NCBI RefSeq assembly: GCF_014257025.1
Contig: NZ_JACMSF010000002.1
Coordinates: 124,001-188,000, forward strand
Length of the DNA: 64,000 bases
DNA from: Streptomyces cupreus
Lineage (GTDB): Bacteria; Actinomycetota; Actinomycetes; Streptomycetales; Streptomycetaceae
Direction: 5' to 3'
The notes beneath the pieces were generated by a model that saw only the letters and a program-made list of their open reading frames with translations, was not told the DNA's origin and did not search any database. Every line of letters begins with the position of its first letter. Position 1 is the stretch's first letter. Below, in pieces: positions 35,839-43,522 of the stretch. Made by a program: the position numbers and the translations under genes.

Positions 35839-36719
35839 GCGCCCCGATGAAGGTCGGGGCGGTCATCATCACCATGGGCAACCGCCCCGACGAACTGCGC
35901 GCCCTCCTCGACTCGATCGCCAAGCAGGACGGCGACCGCGTCGAGGTGGTCGTGGTCGGCAACGGCTCGCCGGTCCCGGACGTCCCCGAGGGCGTGCGCA
36001 CCATGGAGCTGCCCGAGAACCTGGGCATTCCCGGCGGGCGCAACGTCGGCATCGAGGCCTTCGGCCCCAGCGGCCGCGACGTCGACATATTGCTCTTCCT
36101 CGACGACGACGGACTCCTCGCCCAGCACGACACCGCCGAGCTCTGCCGCGAGGCCTTCGCCGCCGACCCCCGGCTCGGCATCATCAGCTTCCGCATCGCC
36201 GACCCGGAAACCGGCGAGACCCAGCGCCGCCACGTCCCCCGGCTGCGCGCCAAGGACCCGATGCGCTCCTCCCGGGTCACCACCTTCCTCGGCGGCGCCA
36301 ACGCGGTCCGCACCCAGGTCTTCGCCGAAGTCGGCGGCCTCCCGGACGAATTCTTCTACGCACACGAGGAAACCGACCTGGCATGGCGGGCCCTCGACGC
36401 GGGCTGGATGATCGACTACCGGTCCGACATGGTGCTGTACCACCCCACGACCGCCCCCTCCCGGCACGCGGTCTACCACCGCATGGTCGCCCGCAACCGG
36501 GTCTGGCTCGCCCGCCGCAATCTCCCCACGCTCCTCATCCCCGTCTACCTGGGCGTCTGGATGCTGCTCACCCTGGTGCGCCGCCCCTCGCGGCCCGCGC
36601 TGAGGGCATGGTTCGGCGGTTTCCGGGAAGGCTGGACGAGCCCGTGCGGCCCCCGCCGGCCCATGAAGTGGCGTACGGTGTGGCGGCTGACCCGGCTGGG
36701 CCGTCCTCCTGTCATCTGA
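35835..36719 (+). CDS. Family 2 glycosyltransferase
   Basis: 294 aa from GTG at 35835 (GTGA overlap with the previous stop); the ATG at 35847 is an alternative start. The GT-A fold is clear: MKVGAVIITMGNRPDELRALLDS, ENLGIPGGRNVGIEAFG, the metal-binding FLDDDGLLA, LGGANAVRTQVF and FYAHEETDLAWRALDAGW. The C-terminus adds a hydrophobic helix (LIPVYLGVWMLLTLV) and a basic tail, suggesting it works on the inner membrane face. It is predicted to add a sugar to the lipid-linked or polyol-phosphate intermediate made by its neighbours. Donor and acceptor are unknown. Confidence 0.88.
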   Translation: MSAPMKVGAVIITMGNRPDELRALLDSIAKQDGDRVEVVVVGNGSPVPDVPEGVRTMELPENLGIPGGRNVGIEAFGPSGRDVDILLFLDDDGLLAQHDTAELCREAFAADPRLGIISFRIADPETGETQRRHVPRLRAKDPMRSSRVTTFLGGANAVRTQVFAEVGGLPDEFFYAHEETDLAWRALDAGWMIDYRSDMVLYHPTTAPSRHAVYHRMVARNRVWLARRNLPTLLIPVYLGVWMLLTLVRRPSRPALRAWFGGFREGWTSPCGPRRPMKWRTVWRLTRLGRPPVI

Positions 36720-36815
36720 CAAGCTTCACTGAACGCACAGGAGGTCCACACCCAGGCCTCAGGCTCACGGCATGCCCGCACAGGCTGCGCATCTCGAAGA
36801 CGAAAGTTTCCACCA

Positions 36816-37745
36816 GTGAGTGAGACAACGCACGACGGACAGGTCGCGGTGACCGCGCCTCCGTCGCCCGACGAGGGACTCACGGCGGCCGAACTGGCCG
36901 CCAAGTACGGGCTGAGCGTGAGCGGCGCCCGCCCCTCGCTCGTCGAGTACGTCCGCCAGCTCTGGGACCGGCGTCACTTCATCCTCGCCTTCTCGCGGGC
37001 GAAGCTGACCGCCCAGTACAGCCAGGCCAAGCTCGGCCAGCTCTGGCAAGTGGTGACACCGCTGCTGAACGCGGCCGTGTACTTCTTCATCTTCGGCGTC
37101 ATCCTGGAAGCCGACCGGGGCATGTCCCGCGAGGTGTACATCCCGTTCCTGGTCACCGGCGTATTCGTGTTCACCTTCACACAGAGCTCGGTGATGGCGG
37201 GCGTCCGCGCGATCTCCGGCAACCTCGGCCTGGTCCGAGCGCTGCACTTCCCGCGCGCCTCGCTGCCGGTGTCGTTCTCGCTCCAGCAGCTCCAGCAGCT
37301 GCTCGCGTCGATGATCGTGCTGGTCGCGGTGACCTGCGTGTTCGGCAGCTACCCGGACCTGTCGTGGCTGCTGATGGTTCCGGTCCTTGCGCTTCAGTTC
37401 CTGTTCAACACCGGCCTCGCCCTGATCATGGCCCGGGCCGGGGCCAAGACCCCGGACCTGGCGCAGCTGATGCCGTTCGTGATGCGTACCTGGATGTACG
37501 CCTCCGGCGTCATGTACTCGATCCCGATCATGCTCGCCGACAAGCCGCAGTGGATCGCTGACGTCCTTCAGTGGAACCCGGCCGCCATCTACATGGACCT
37601 GATGCGCTTCGCGCTGATCGACGGCTACGGCTCCGAGAACCTGCCCGACCACGTCTGGGCGGCGGCGGGCGGCTGGGCGCTGCTGTTCGCGCTCGGCGGG
37701 TTCGTGTACTTCTGGAAGGCGGAGGAGAGGTACGGCCGTGGCTGA
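36816..37745 (+). CDS. ABC-2 type exporter permease, TagG/Wzm-like
   Basis: 309 aa from GTG at 36816, 96 bp after the glycosyltransferase. A 60-residue cytoplasmic N-terminus precedes LVEYVRQLWDRRHFILAFSRAKLTAQYSQAKLGQLWQVVTP, the conserved interface segment of polysaccharide/teichoic acid exporters. Six hydrophobic segments follow (YFFIFGVILE, VTGVFVFTFTQSSVMAG and further). It overlaps the ATPase gene by 8 bp. The pair should flip or export a lipid-linked polymer or a glycolipid across the membrane. Confidence 0.88.
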   Translation: MSETTHDGQVAVTAPPSPDEGLTAAELAAKYGLSVSGARPSLVEYVRQLWDRRHFILAFSRAKLTAQYSQAKLGQLWQVVTPLLNAAVYFFIFGVILEADRGMSREVYIPFLVTGVFVFTFTQSSVMAGVRAISGNLGLVRALHFPRASLPVSFSLQQLQQLLASMIVLVAVTCVFGSYPDLSWLLMVPVLALQFLFNTGLALIMARAGAKTPDLAQLMPFVMRTWMYASGVMYSIPIMLADKPQWIADVLQWNPAAIYMDLMRFALIDGYGSENLPDHVWAAAGGWALLFALGGFVYFWKAEERYGRG

Positions 37746-38505
37746 CACCCGAGTTCCCACCGTCATCGCCGACGAGCTGCACATCGTCTACCGCGTCAAC
37801 GGCGCCAAGACCGGCAAGGGCAGCGCGACCGCGGCCCTCAGCCGCATCCTGAAGCGCGGCGAGGAGCGCGGGGTGCGCAAGGTGCACGCGGTCAAGGGCG
37901 TGTCCTTCGTCGCCTACCGCGGCGAGGCCATCGGTCTGATCGGCTCCAACGGCTCCGGCAAGTCCACCCTGCTGCGGGCCATCGCGGGGCTGCTCCCGGC
38001 GGAGAAGGGCAAGGTCTTCACCGATGGCCAGCCCTCTCTGCTGGGTGTGAACGCGGCCCTGATGAACGACCTGACCGGCGAGCGGAACGTCATACTGGGC
38101 GGGCTCGCCATGGGCATGTCCCGCGAGGAGATCAGGGAGCGCTACCAGGAGATCGTCGACTTCTCGGGCATCAACGAGAAGGGCGACTTCATCACCCTGC
38201 CGATGCGCACCTACTCCTCCGGCATGGCGGCCCGTCTGCGGTTCTCCATCGCCGCCGCCAAGGACCATGACGTCCTGATGATCGACGAGGCGCTGGCCAC
38301 CGGTGACCGCAAGTTCCAGAAGCGCTCCGAGGCGCGCATCCGGGAGCTGCGCAAGGAGGCCGGCACGGTGTTTCTCGTCAGTCACAACAACAAGTCGATC
38401 CGGGACACCTGCGACCGTGTGCTGTGGCTGGAACGCGGCGAACTGCGCATGGACGGCCCGACCGACGAGGTCATCAAAGAGTACGAGAAGTTCACGGGCA
38501 AGTAG
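37738..38505 (+). CDS. ABC exporter ATPase, TagH/Wzt-like
   Basis: 255 aa from GTG at 37738. Walker A is GSNGSGKST at residues 69-77. A YSSGMAARLRFSIAAA signature and Walker B VLMIDEALATGD follow, with HNNKSIRDTCDRVLWLERG as the switch region. The SSGM signature and the short spacing are those of polysaccharide/teichoic-acid-type ATPases. There is no long C-terminal carbohydrate-binding domain (the 255 aa end soon after the ABC core), so substrate selection is likely through the permease. Last gene of the operon, with a strong terminator 43 bp downstream. Confidence 0.9.
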   Translation: MADTRVPTVIADELHIVYRVNGAKTGKGSATAALSRILKRGEERGVRKVHAVKGVSFVAYRGEAIGLIGSNGSGKSTLLRAIAGLLPAEKGKVFTDGQPSLLGVNAALMNDLTGERNVILGGLAMGMSREEIRERYQEIVDFSGINEKGDFITLPMRTYSSGMAARLRFSIAAAKDHDVLMIDEALATGDRKFQKRSEARIRELRKEAGTVFLVSHNNKSIRDTCDRVLWLERGELRMDGPTDEVIKEYEKFTGK

Positions 38506-38547
38506 TCCACCCCGGACCGGCTCACCCGGCCCGGCCCGCTTCCCCAG

Positions 38548-38574
38548 GCCCCGCCGGAACCCTTCCGGCGGGGC
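38548..38574 (+). terminator. Intrinsic terminator after the envelope-polymer operon
   Basis: A perfect 12-bp stem, GCCCCGCCGGAA (38548-38559) with its complement at 38563-38574, and a CCC loop, 43 bp after the ATPase stop. It separates this operon from the hopanoid genes. Confidence 0.8.
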
Positions 38575-38830
38575 TCCGCGTCTGCAAAGGAAACGTCAAC
38601 TTCGGCTGGCCTTAGGAATCTTGGGACCAATCGGTGTGTTCTTGTGATGCGCAGGACACCCCGGCGAACCACCGTGCGTTGTACAACGTAAGCTGTACCG
38701 GTCCCCAATCGCGGCAAGTGGGGCGATAATGCCCCACACCCTCTGCCAGGGAGCCCGCGCGGACGGCCGGGCGGCGTGTCCGAAATAGTGTGTATTGGGT
38801 CGTCGGTGTAGAACGGGAGATGTGACGGCA
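38575..38830 (+). promoter_or_regulatory. Upstream control region of the hopanoid operon
   Basis: The gap between the ABC ATPase and hpnC (38506-38892) has a lower GC content than its flanks. It carries a perfect 12-bp palindrome CGTTGTACAACG (38677-38688), a plausible repressor site. TTGTAC within it could double as a -35. A GGGAG ribosome site at 38815-38819 precedes a 21-codon reading frame. I did not find an unambiguous -10 box. Confidence 0.4.
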
Positions 38831-38896
38831 ATGGCTACGGAAACTCCCCAGCTCAACGCAGCATGTGCCGTCCCCGCCCCAGGCAGTACGCGGTGA
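38831..38896 (+). CDS. Possible 21-aa leader ORF coupled to hpnC
   Basis: An ATG at 38831, 11 nt after GGGAG, opens 21 codons (starting MATETPQLNAAC, ending PAPGSTR). Its TGA overlaps the GTG of hpnC (GTGA at 38893-38896). hpnC itself has no obvious Shine-Dalgarno sequence, so ribosomes finishing this frame could start hpnC by coupling. It may be a leader rather than a functional peptide; conservation is unknown. Confidence 0.35.
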   Translation: MATETPQLNAACAVPAPGSTR

Positions 38897-39795
38897 CGGG
38901 AACCGGCACGCCGCACGCCGCCGACACGGAACGCGGCACGCTCGACAAGGCCGCGCACGAGAACTTCCCCGTGGCCCCCTTCTTCCTGCCCCGGGCCTGG
39001 CGCACCGACCTCATGGCCGTCTACGGCTTCGCCCGCCTCGTCGACGACATCGGCGACGGCGATCTGGCCCCCGGCGGCGCCGACGCCCGGCTGCTCGGCG
39101 TGTCGGCCACGGACGCCGAGGACCGCCTGCTGATGCTGGACGCCTTCGAGGCCGACCTGCGGCGCGTCTTCGACTCCACCCCCTGTCACCCCCTGCTGCG
39201 CCGACTGCAGCCCACGGTCCGCCGCCGCTCGCTGACCCCCGAGCCGTTCCTCGGCCTGATCGAGGCCAACCGTCAGGACCAGGTCGTCAGCCGCTACGAG
39301 ACCTACGACGACCTGCTTGCCTACTGCGAACTGTCCGCCAACCCCGTCGGACATCTCGTCCTCGCCGTCACCGGCGCCGCCACCCCCGAGCGGATCCGCC
39401 GCTCCGACGCGATCTGCACCGCCCTGCAGATCGTCGAGCACCTCCAGGACGTCGCCGAGGACCTCGGCCGCGACCGCATCTACCTGCCCGCCGAGGACAT
39501 GAAGCGCTTTCATGTCCAGGAGGCGGATCTCGCCACGAAAACCGCGGGCGCATCCGTGCGCGCACTGGTTGCATACGAAGCACAACGCGCCCGCGATCTC
39601 CTGAATGAAGGCGCCCCCCTCGTGGGTAGCGTCCACGGCAGGCTGAGGCTGCTGCTCGGGGGGTTCGTGGCGGGGGGAAGGGCGGCGATCCACGCGATCG
39701 CCGCCGCCGATTACGACGTACTTCCCGGCCCGCCCAAGCCCGGCAAGGTTCAGCTGCTGCGCGAGGTGGGCGTGACTCTGCGAGGAGAGGGGTGA
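38893..39795 (+). CDS. hpnC: Hydroxysqualene synthase-type enzyme HpnC
   Basis: 300 aa from GTG at 38893 (MTGTGTPHAADTERGTLDK). It belongs to the trans-isoprenyl (squalene/phytoene synthase-like) superfamily. ENFPVAPFFLPRAWRTDLM and the first aspartate-rich motif RLVDDIGDGD, then LQIVEHLQDVAEDLGRDRIYLP with the second Asp/Glu-rich motif, match HpnC. In the HpnCDE route HpnD makes presqualene diphosphate from two farnesyl diphosphates, HpnC converts it to hydroxysqualene, and HpnE reduces that to squalene. First large gene of the hopanoid operon; its stop overlaps hpnD by 4 bp. Confidence 0.92.
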   Translation: MTGTGTPHAADTERGTLDKAAHENFPVAPFFLPRAWRTDLMAVYGFARLVDDIGDGDLAPGGADARLLGVSATDAEDRLLMLDAFEADLRRVFDSTPCHPLLRRLQPTVRRRSLTPEPFLGLIEANRQDQVVSRYETYDDLLAYCELSANPVGHLVLAVTGAATPERIRRSDAICTALQIVEHLQDVAEDLGRDRIYLPAEDMKRFHVQEADLATKTAGASVRALVAYEAQRARDLLNEGAPLVGSVHGRLRLLLGGFVAGGRAAIHAIAAADYDVLPGPPKPGKVQLLREVGVTLRGEG

Positions 39796-40742
39796 TCCGG
39801 ACCGTGGACTTCGTACCACACGCGTCCGCACCGGTACTCGCCGCCTACAGCTACTGCGAGGCCGTCACCGGACAGCAGGCCCGTAACTTCGCGTACGGCA
39901 TCCGGCTGCTGCCGACGCCGAAGCGCCGCGCGGTGTCGGCGCTGTACGCGTTCGCGCGCCGTGTCGACGACATCGGTGACGGGGCGCTGGCCGACGACGT
40001 CAAGATCGCCAGACTTGAGGACACCCGGGTGCTGCTCACCCGGGTGCGGGACGGCGCGGTCGACGAGGACGACACCGACCCGGTCGCGGTCGCCCTCGCC
40101 CATGCCACCGAGGTCTTCCCGATCCCCCTCGGCGGCCTGGACGAGCTGATCGACGGCGTGCTGATGGACGTACGCGGCGAGACCTACGAGACCTGGGACG
40201 ACCTGAAGGTGTACTGCCGCTGTGTGGCGGGCGCCATCGGGCGGCTCTCGCTCGGTGTGTTCGGCATCGAACCGGGGGCGCGCGGCGCCGAGCGGGCGCC
40301 GGAGTATGCCGACACGCTCGGGCTGGCGCTCCAACTCACCAACATCCTCAGGGATGTGCGCGAGGACGCCGAGGGGGGCCGCACCTACCTGCCCGCCGAC
40401 GACCTCGCCAAGTTCGGCTGCTCGGCCGGGTTCGCCGGGCCGACCGTGCCCGAGGGCGCCGACTTCGCGGGCCTCGTGCACTTCGAAGTGCGACGGGCCC
40501 GCGCCCTTTTCGCCGAGGGCTACCGGCTGCTCCCGATGCTCGACCGGCGCAGCGGCGCCTGCGTCGCCGCCATGGCCGGCATCTACCGCCGCCTCCTGGA
40601 CCGCATCGAGCGCGAGCCGGAGGCGGTGCTGCGCGGGCGTGTCTCACTGCCGGGACGCGAGAAGGCGTACGTCGCCGTGCGCGGCCTCTCCGGTCTGGAC
40701 ACCCGGCATGTGACGCGGCGGCCCCTCAGGAGGCGAGCCTGA
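39792..40742 (+). CDS. hpnD: Presqualene diphosphate synthase HpnD
   Basis: 316 aa from GTG at 39792 (GTGA overlap with hpnC). Visible features are FAYGIRLLPTPKRRAVSALYAFARRVDDIGDG (first substrate-Mg2+ motif), the TYETWDDLKVYCRCVAGAIGRL block and LQLTNILRDVREDAEGGRTYLP (second Asp-rich motif). This is the standard layout of HpnD, which condenses two farnesyl diphosphate molecules to presqualene diphosphate. Its TGA overlaps the ATG of the DUF6380 micro-gene by one base (TGATG). Confidence 0.93.
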   Translation: MIRTVDFVPHASAPVLAAYSYCEAVTGQQARNFAYGIRLLPTPKRRAVSALYAFARRVDDIGDGALADDVKIARLEDTRVLLTRVRDGAVDEDDTDPVAVALAHATEVFPIPLGGLDELIDGVLMDVRGETYETWDDLKVYCRCVAGAIGRLSLGVFGIEPGARGAERAPEYADTLGLALQLTNILRDVREDAEGGRTYLPADDLAKFGCSAGFAGPTVPEGADFAGLVHFEVRRARALFAEGYRLLPMLDRRSGACVAAMAGIYRRLLDRIEREPEAVLRGRVSLPGREKAYVAVRGLSGLDTRHVTRRPLRRRA

Positions 40743-40882
40743 TGGACAATTCGGTCCAAGGTGATGCCACCGGCGAAAAGTGGCAGGCAACCCTCCGCAG
40801 TCAAGCGGCGTCCCTGACTGAGACGGCCGACCGTGCACCGTTCAAGCACCGCGGCGGCCGTTCGGGGGAGGGCACACGATGA
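40742..40882 (+). CDS. DUF6380 family protein, 46 aa
   Basis: A 47-codon frame from ATG 40742, whose A is shared with the hpnD TGA, to TGA 40880-40882, which overlaps the hpnE ATG (ATGA at 40879-40882). The product starts MDNSVQGDATGEKWQATL, continues AASLTETADRAPFKHRGGR and is basic and hydrophilic. The layout and sequence fit the small DUF6380 family of Streptomyces as I recall it. Its coupling on both sides implies steady co-translation with hpnD and hpnE. No known function; a regulatory or assembly role in hopanoid synthesis is a guess. Confidence 0.7.
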   Translation: MDNSVQGDATGEKWQATLRSQAASLTETADRAPFKHRGGRSGEGTR

Positions 40883-42273
40883 CCGACGGCATCACGACCG
40901 GAGGCGACGCCGTCGTGGTCGGCGGCGGACTCGCCGGGATCACCGCGGCGCTGGCGCTCGCCGACGCCGGAGTGCGTGTCACGCTCCTGGAGGGCCGGCC
41001 CCGCCTCGGCGGACTCGCCTTCTCCTTCCAGCGCGGCGACCTCACCGTCGACAACGGCCAGCATGTCTATCTGCGCTGCTGCACCGCCTACCGCTGGTTC
41101 CTCGACCGCATCGGGGGGACCGCGCTGGCGCCGCTGCAGGATCGTCTCGACGTGCCCGTACTCGATCTGGCCAAGCCCGAGGGGCGGCGTCTTGGCAGGA
41201 TCCAGCGCGACCCGCTGCCCGTACCGCTGCATCTGGGGCGCAGCCTCGCCACCTACCCGCACCTCTCCCTCACCGAGCGCGCCGCCGTCGGGCGTGCCGC
41301 GCTCGCGCTGATGGCGCTCGACCTCGCCGATCCGACCCTGGACGCACAGAACTTCGGCACCTGGCTGGCCGAGCACGGTCAGTCCGCGCGCGCCGTGCAG
41401 GCCCTGTGGAACCTGGTCGGGATCGCCACCCTCAACGCGGTCGCGGATGACGCCTCACTGGGGCTCGCCGCGATGGTGTTCAAGACCGGTCTGCTGTCCG
41501 CCCCGGGCGCCGCCGACATCGGATGGGCGCATGTCCCGCTGGGCGAACTGCACGACCGGCTGGCCCGCAAGGCGCTCGACTCCGCGGGTGTGCGTACCGA
41601 GGTCCGTACACGCGTCACCTCCATCTCCACTGATGACAACGGCCGTTGGAGCGTCCAGGTTCCCGGCGAGACGATCCGGGCCGACGCCGTCGTCCTCGCC
41701 GTACCGCAGAGCGAGGCCCACGACCTGCTGCCCGAGGGCGCCCTGGACGACCCCGGACGACTGCTCGACATCGGCACCGCTCCGATCCTGAACGTCCATG
41801 TCGTCTACGACCGCCCGGTGCTCAACGCACCCTTCTTCGCCGCTCTCGGCACGCCCGTGCAGTGGGTGTTCGACCGGACCGGCTCCTCCGGGCTGCGCGA
41901 GGGCCAGTACCTCGCGCTGTCCCAGTCGGCCGCGCACCACGAGATCGACGCGCCGGTCGCCCAGCTGCGCGAGAAGTACCTGCCGGAGCTGGCCCGGCTG
42001 CTGCCACTGGCCCGGGGCGCCGAGGTGAAGGACTTCTTCGTGACCCGGGAGCGCACGGCGACGTTCGCCCCCACCCCCGGCGTCGGGCGGCTGCGGCCCG
42101 GCACCCGCACCAAGGCCGCCGGCCTCTGTCTGGCCGGAGCGTGGACCGCCACAGGGTGGCCCGCGACCATGGAGAGTGCGGTCCGCAGCGGCGTGAGCGC
42201 GGCCGACGCCGCGCTCAGCGCCCTGGGCCGGCCCCGCCCCCGCCACCTCTTCGAAGTCGAGGAGGCGGCCTGA
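40879..42273 (+). CDS. hpnE: Hydroxysqualene dehydroxylase HpnE
   Basis: 464 aa from ATG at 40879. It is an FAD-binding amine-oxidase/phytoene-desaturase-like protein with VVVGGGLAGITAALALADAGVRVTLLEGRPRLGG at the N-terminus, then NGQHVYLRCCTAYRWFLDRIG, and a C-terminal LAGAWTATGWPATMESAVRSGVSAA. HpnE reduces hydroxysqualene to squalene. Expected family length. The GG motif spacing and TMESAVRSG end support HpnE over carotenoid desaturases, as does the operon position. Confidence 0.92.
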   Translation: MTDGITTGGDAVVVGGGLAGITAALALADAGVRVTLLEGRPRLGGLAFSFQRGDLTVDNGQHVYLRCCTAYRWFLDRIGGTALAPLQDRLDVPVLDLAKPEGRRLGRIQRDPLPVPLHLGRSLATYPHLSLTERAAVGRAALALMALDLADPTLDAQNFGTWLAEHGQSARAVQALWNLVGIATLNAVADDASLGLAAMVFKTGLLSAPGAADIGWAHVPLGELHDRLARKALDSAGVRTEVRTRVTSISTDDNGRWSVQVPGETIRADAVVLAVPQSEAHDLLPEGALDDPGRLLDIGTAPILNVHVVYDRPVLNAPFFAALGTPVQWVFDRTGSSGLREGQYLALSQSAAHHEIDAPVAQLREKYLPELARLLPLARGAEVKDFFVTRERTATFAPTPGVGRLRPGTRTKAAGLCLAGAWTATGWPATMESAVRSGVSAADAALSALGRPRPRHLFEVEEAA

Positions 42274-42332
42274 TGCTCCATCAGCGCGCGGCAGGCCCCC
42301 GCACCCCCGGTACCGCAACAAGAGGAGAGACT

Positions 42333-43406
42333 GTGCCCACTGTGCCCCCGGCCTCGGCGGCCGCTCGCGAGACCGCAGTGGACGTGACCGCGCTCCTGGA
42401 GCGCGGCCGGACCCTGGCCACACCGGTACTGAGGGCGGCGGTCGACCGACTGGCGCCTCCCATGGACACCGTTTCCGCCTACCACTTCGGCTGGATCGAC
42501 GCCCAGGGCAGGCCCACGGCCGGGGACGGCGGCAAGGCCGTGCGCCCCGCCCTCGCCGTGCTCTCCGCCGAGGCCACCGGCGCCGCTCCCGAGGTCGGCA
42601 TCCCGGGCGCGGTGGCCGTCGAACTGGTCCACAACTTCTCGCTCCTGCACGACGACCTGATGGACGGCGACGAGCAGCGCCGGCACCGCGACACGGTGTG
42701 GAAGGTGCACGGCCCCGCCCAGGCCATCCTGGTCGGCGACGCCCTGTTCGCCCTCGCCAACGAGCTGCTGCTGGAACTCGGCACCGTCCAGGCCGGCCGC
42801 GCCACCCGTCGGCTGACCACCGCCACCCGGGCCCTGATCGACGGACAGGCCCAGGACATCTCCTACGAGCACCGCGACCGCGTCAGCGTCGAGGAGTGTC
42901 TGGAGATGGAGGGCAACAAGACCGGCGCCCTGCTGGCCTGCGCCAGCTCCATCGGCGCCGTGCTCGGCGGCGCGGACGACCGCACCGCCGACACGCTGGA
43001 GAAGTACGGCTACCACCTCGGCCTCGCCTTCCAGGCCGTCGACGACATCCTCGGCATCTGGGGCGACCCCGAGGCCACCGGCAAGCAGACCTGGAGCGAT
43101 CTGCGCCAGCGCAAGAAGTCCCTGCCGGTCGTGGCCGCGCTCGCCGCGGGCGGCGCCGCCTCCGAGCGGCTCGGCGAGCTGCTCGCCGCCGACGCCAAGA
43201 GCAGCGACTTCGAGAACTTCTCCGAGGAGGAGTTCGCCGCCCGCGCCGCCCTCATCGAGCAGGCCGGCGGCCGCGAGTGGACCGCCGAAGAGGCCCGCCG
43301 TCAGCACACCATCGCCATCGAGGCCCTGGACGCCGTCGACATGCCCGACCGGGTGCGGGCGCAGTTCGCCGCGCTCGCCGACTTCGTCGTCGTACGAAAG
43401 AGATGA
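42333..43406 (+). CDS. Polyprenyl (farnesyl) diphosphate synthase
   Basis: 357 aa from GTG at 42333, preceded by AGGAG; an ATG at 42273 that overlaps the hpnE stop (TGATG) is a 20-codon-longer alternative. It is a trans-isoprenyl diphosphate synthase. The first Asp-rich motif is in SLLHDDLMDGDEQRR, the GKAVRPALAVLSAE start and the second motif in FQAVDDILGIWGDPEATGK. The segment around HDDLMD has small residues before the motif, as in short- to medium-chain enzymes. It should produce farnesyl diphosphate for HpnD. The exact chain length is inference. Confidence 0.9.
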   Translation: MPTVPPASAAARETAVDVTALLERGRTLATPVLRAAVDRLAPPMDTVSAYHFGWIDAQGRPTAGDGGKAVRPALAVLSAEATGAAPEVGIPGAVAVELVHNFSLLHDDLMDGDEQRRHRDTVWKVHGPAQAILVGDALFALANELLLELGTVQAGRATRRLTTATRALIDGQAQDISYEHRDRVSVEECLEMEGNKTGALLACASSIGAVLGGADDRTADTLEKYGYHLGLAFQAVDDILGIWGDPEATGKQTWSDLRQRKKSLPVVAALAAGGAASERLGELLAADAKSSDFENFSEEEFAARAALIEQAGGREWTAEEARRQHTIAIEALDAVDMPDRVRAQFAALADFVVVRKR

Positions 43407-43439
43407 TCACTATCGGTCGAATAGCCCTCGCGTAGTCGC

Positions 43440-43471
43440 CGGCCGGTGTCGCGGGACACGAGCACCGGCCG
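43440..43471 (+). promoter_or_regulatory. Hairpin in the gap before shc
   Basis: A 9-bp perfect stem CGGCCGGTG (43440-43448) with its complement at 43463-43471 and a 14-nt loop lies in the 116-bp gap between the polyprenyl synthase gene and shc. It is the largest gap in the operon and could hold an attenuator, a weak terminator or an internal promoter. Confidence 0.3.
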
Positions 43472-43522
43472 ACGGCGGACCCACAGCAGAGCACCACTTG
43501 CACACTGCACGAAGGGGAAGCC

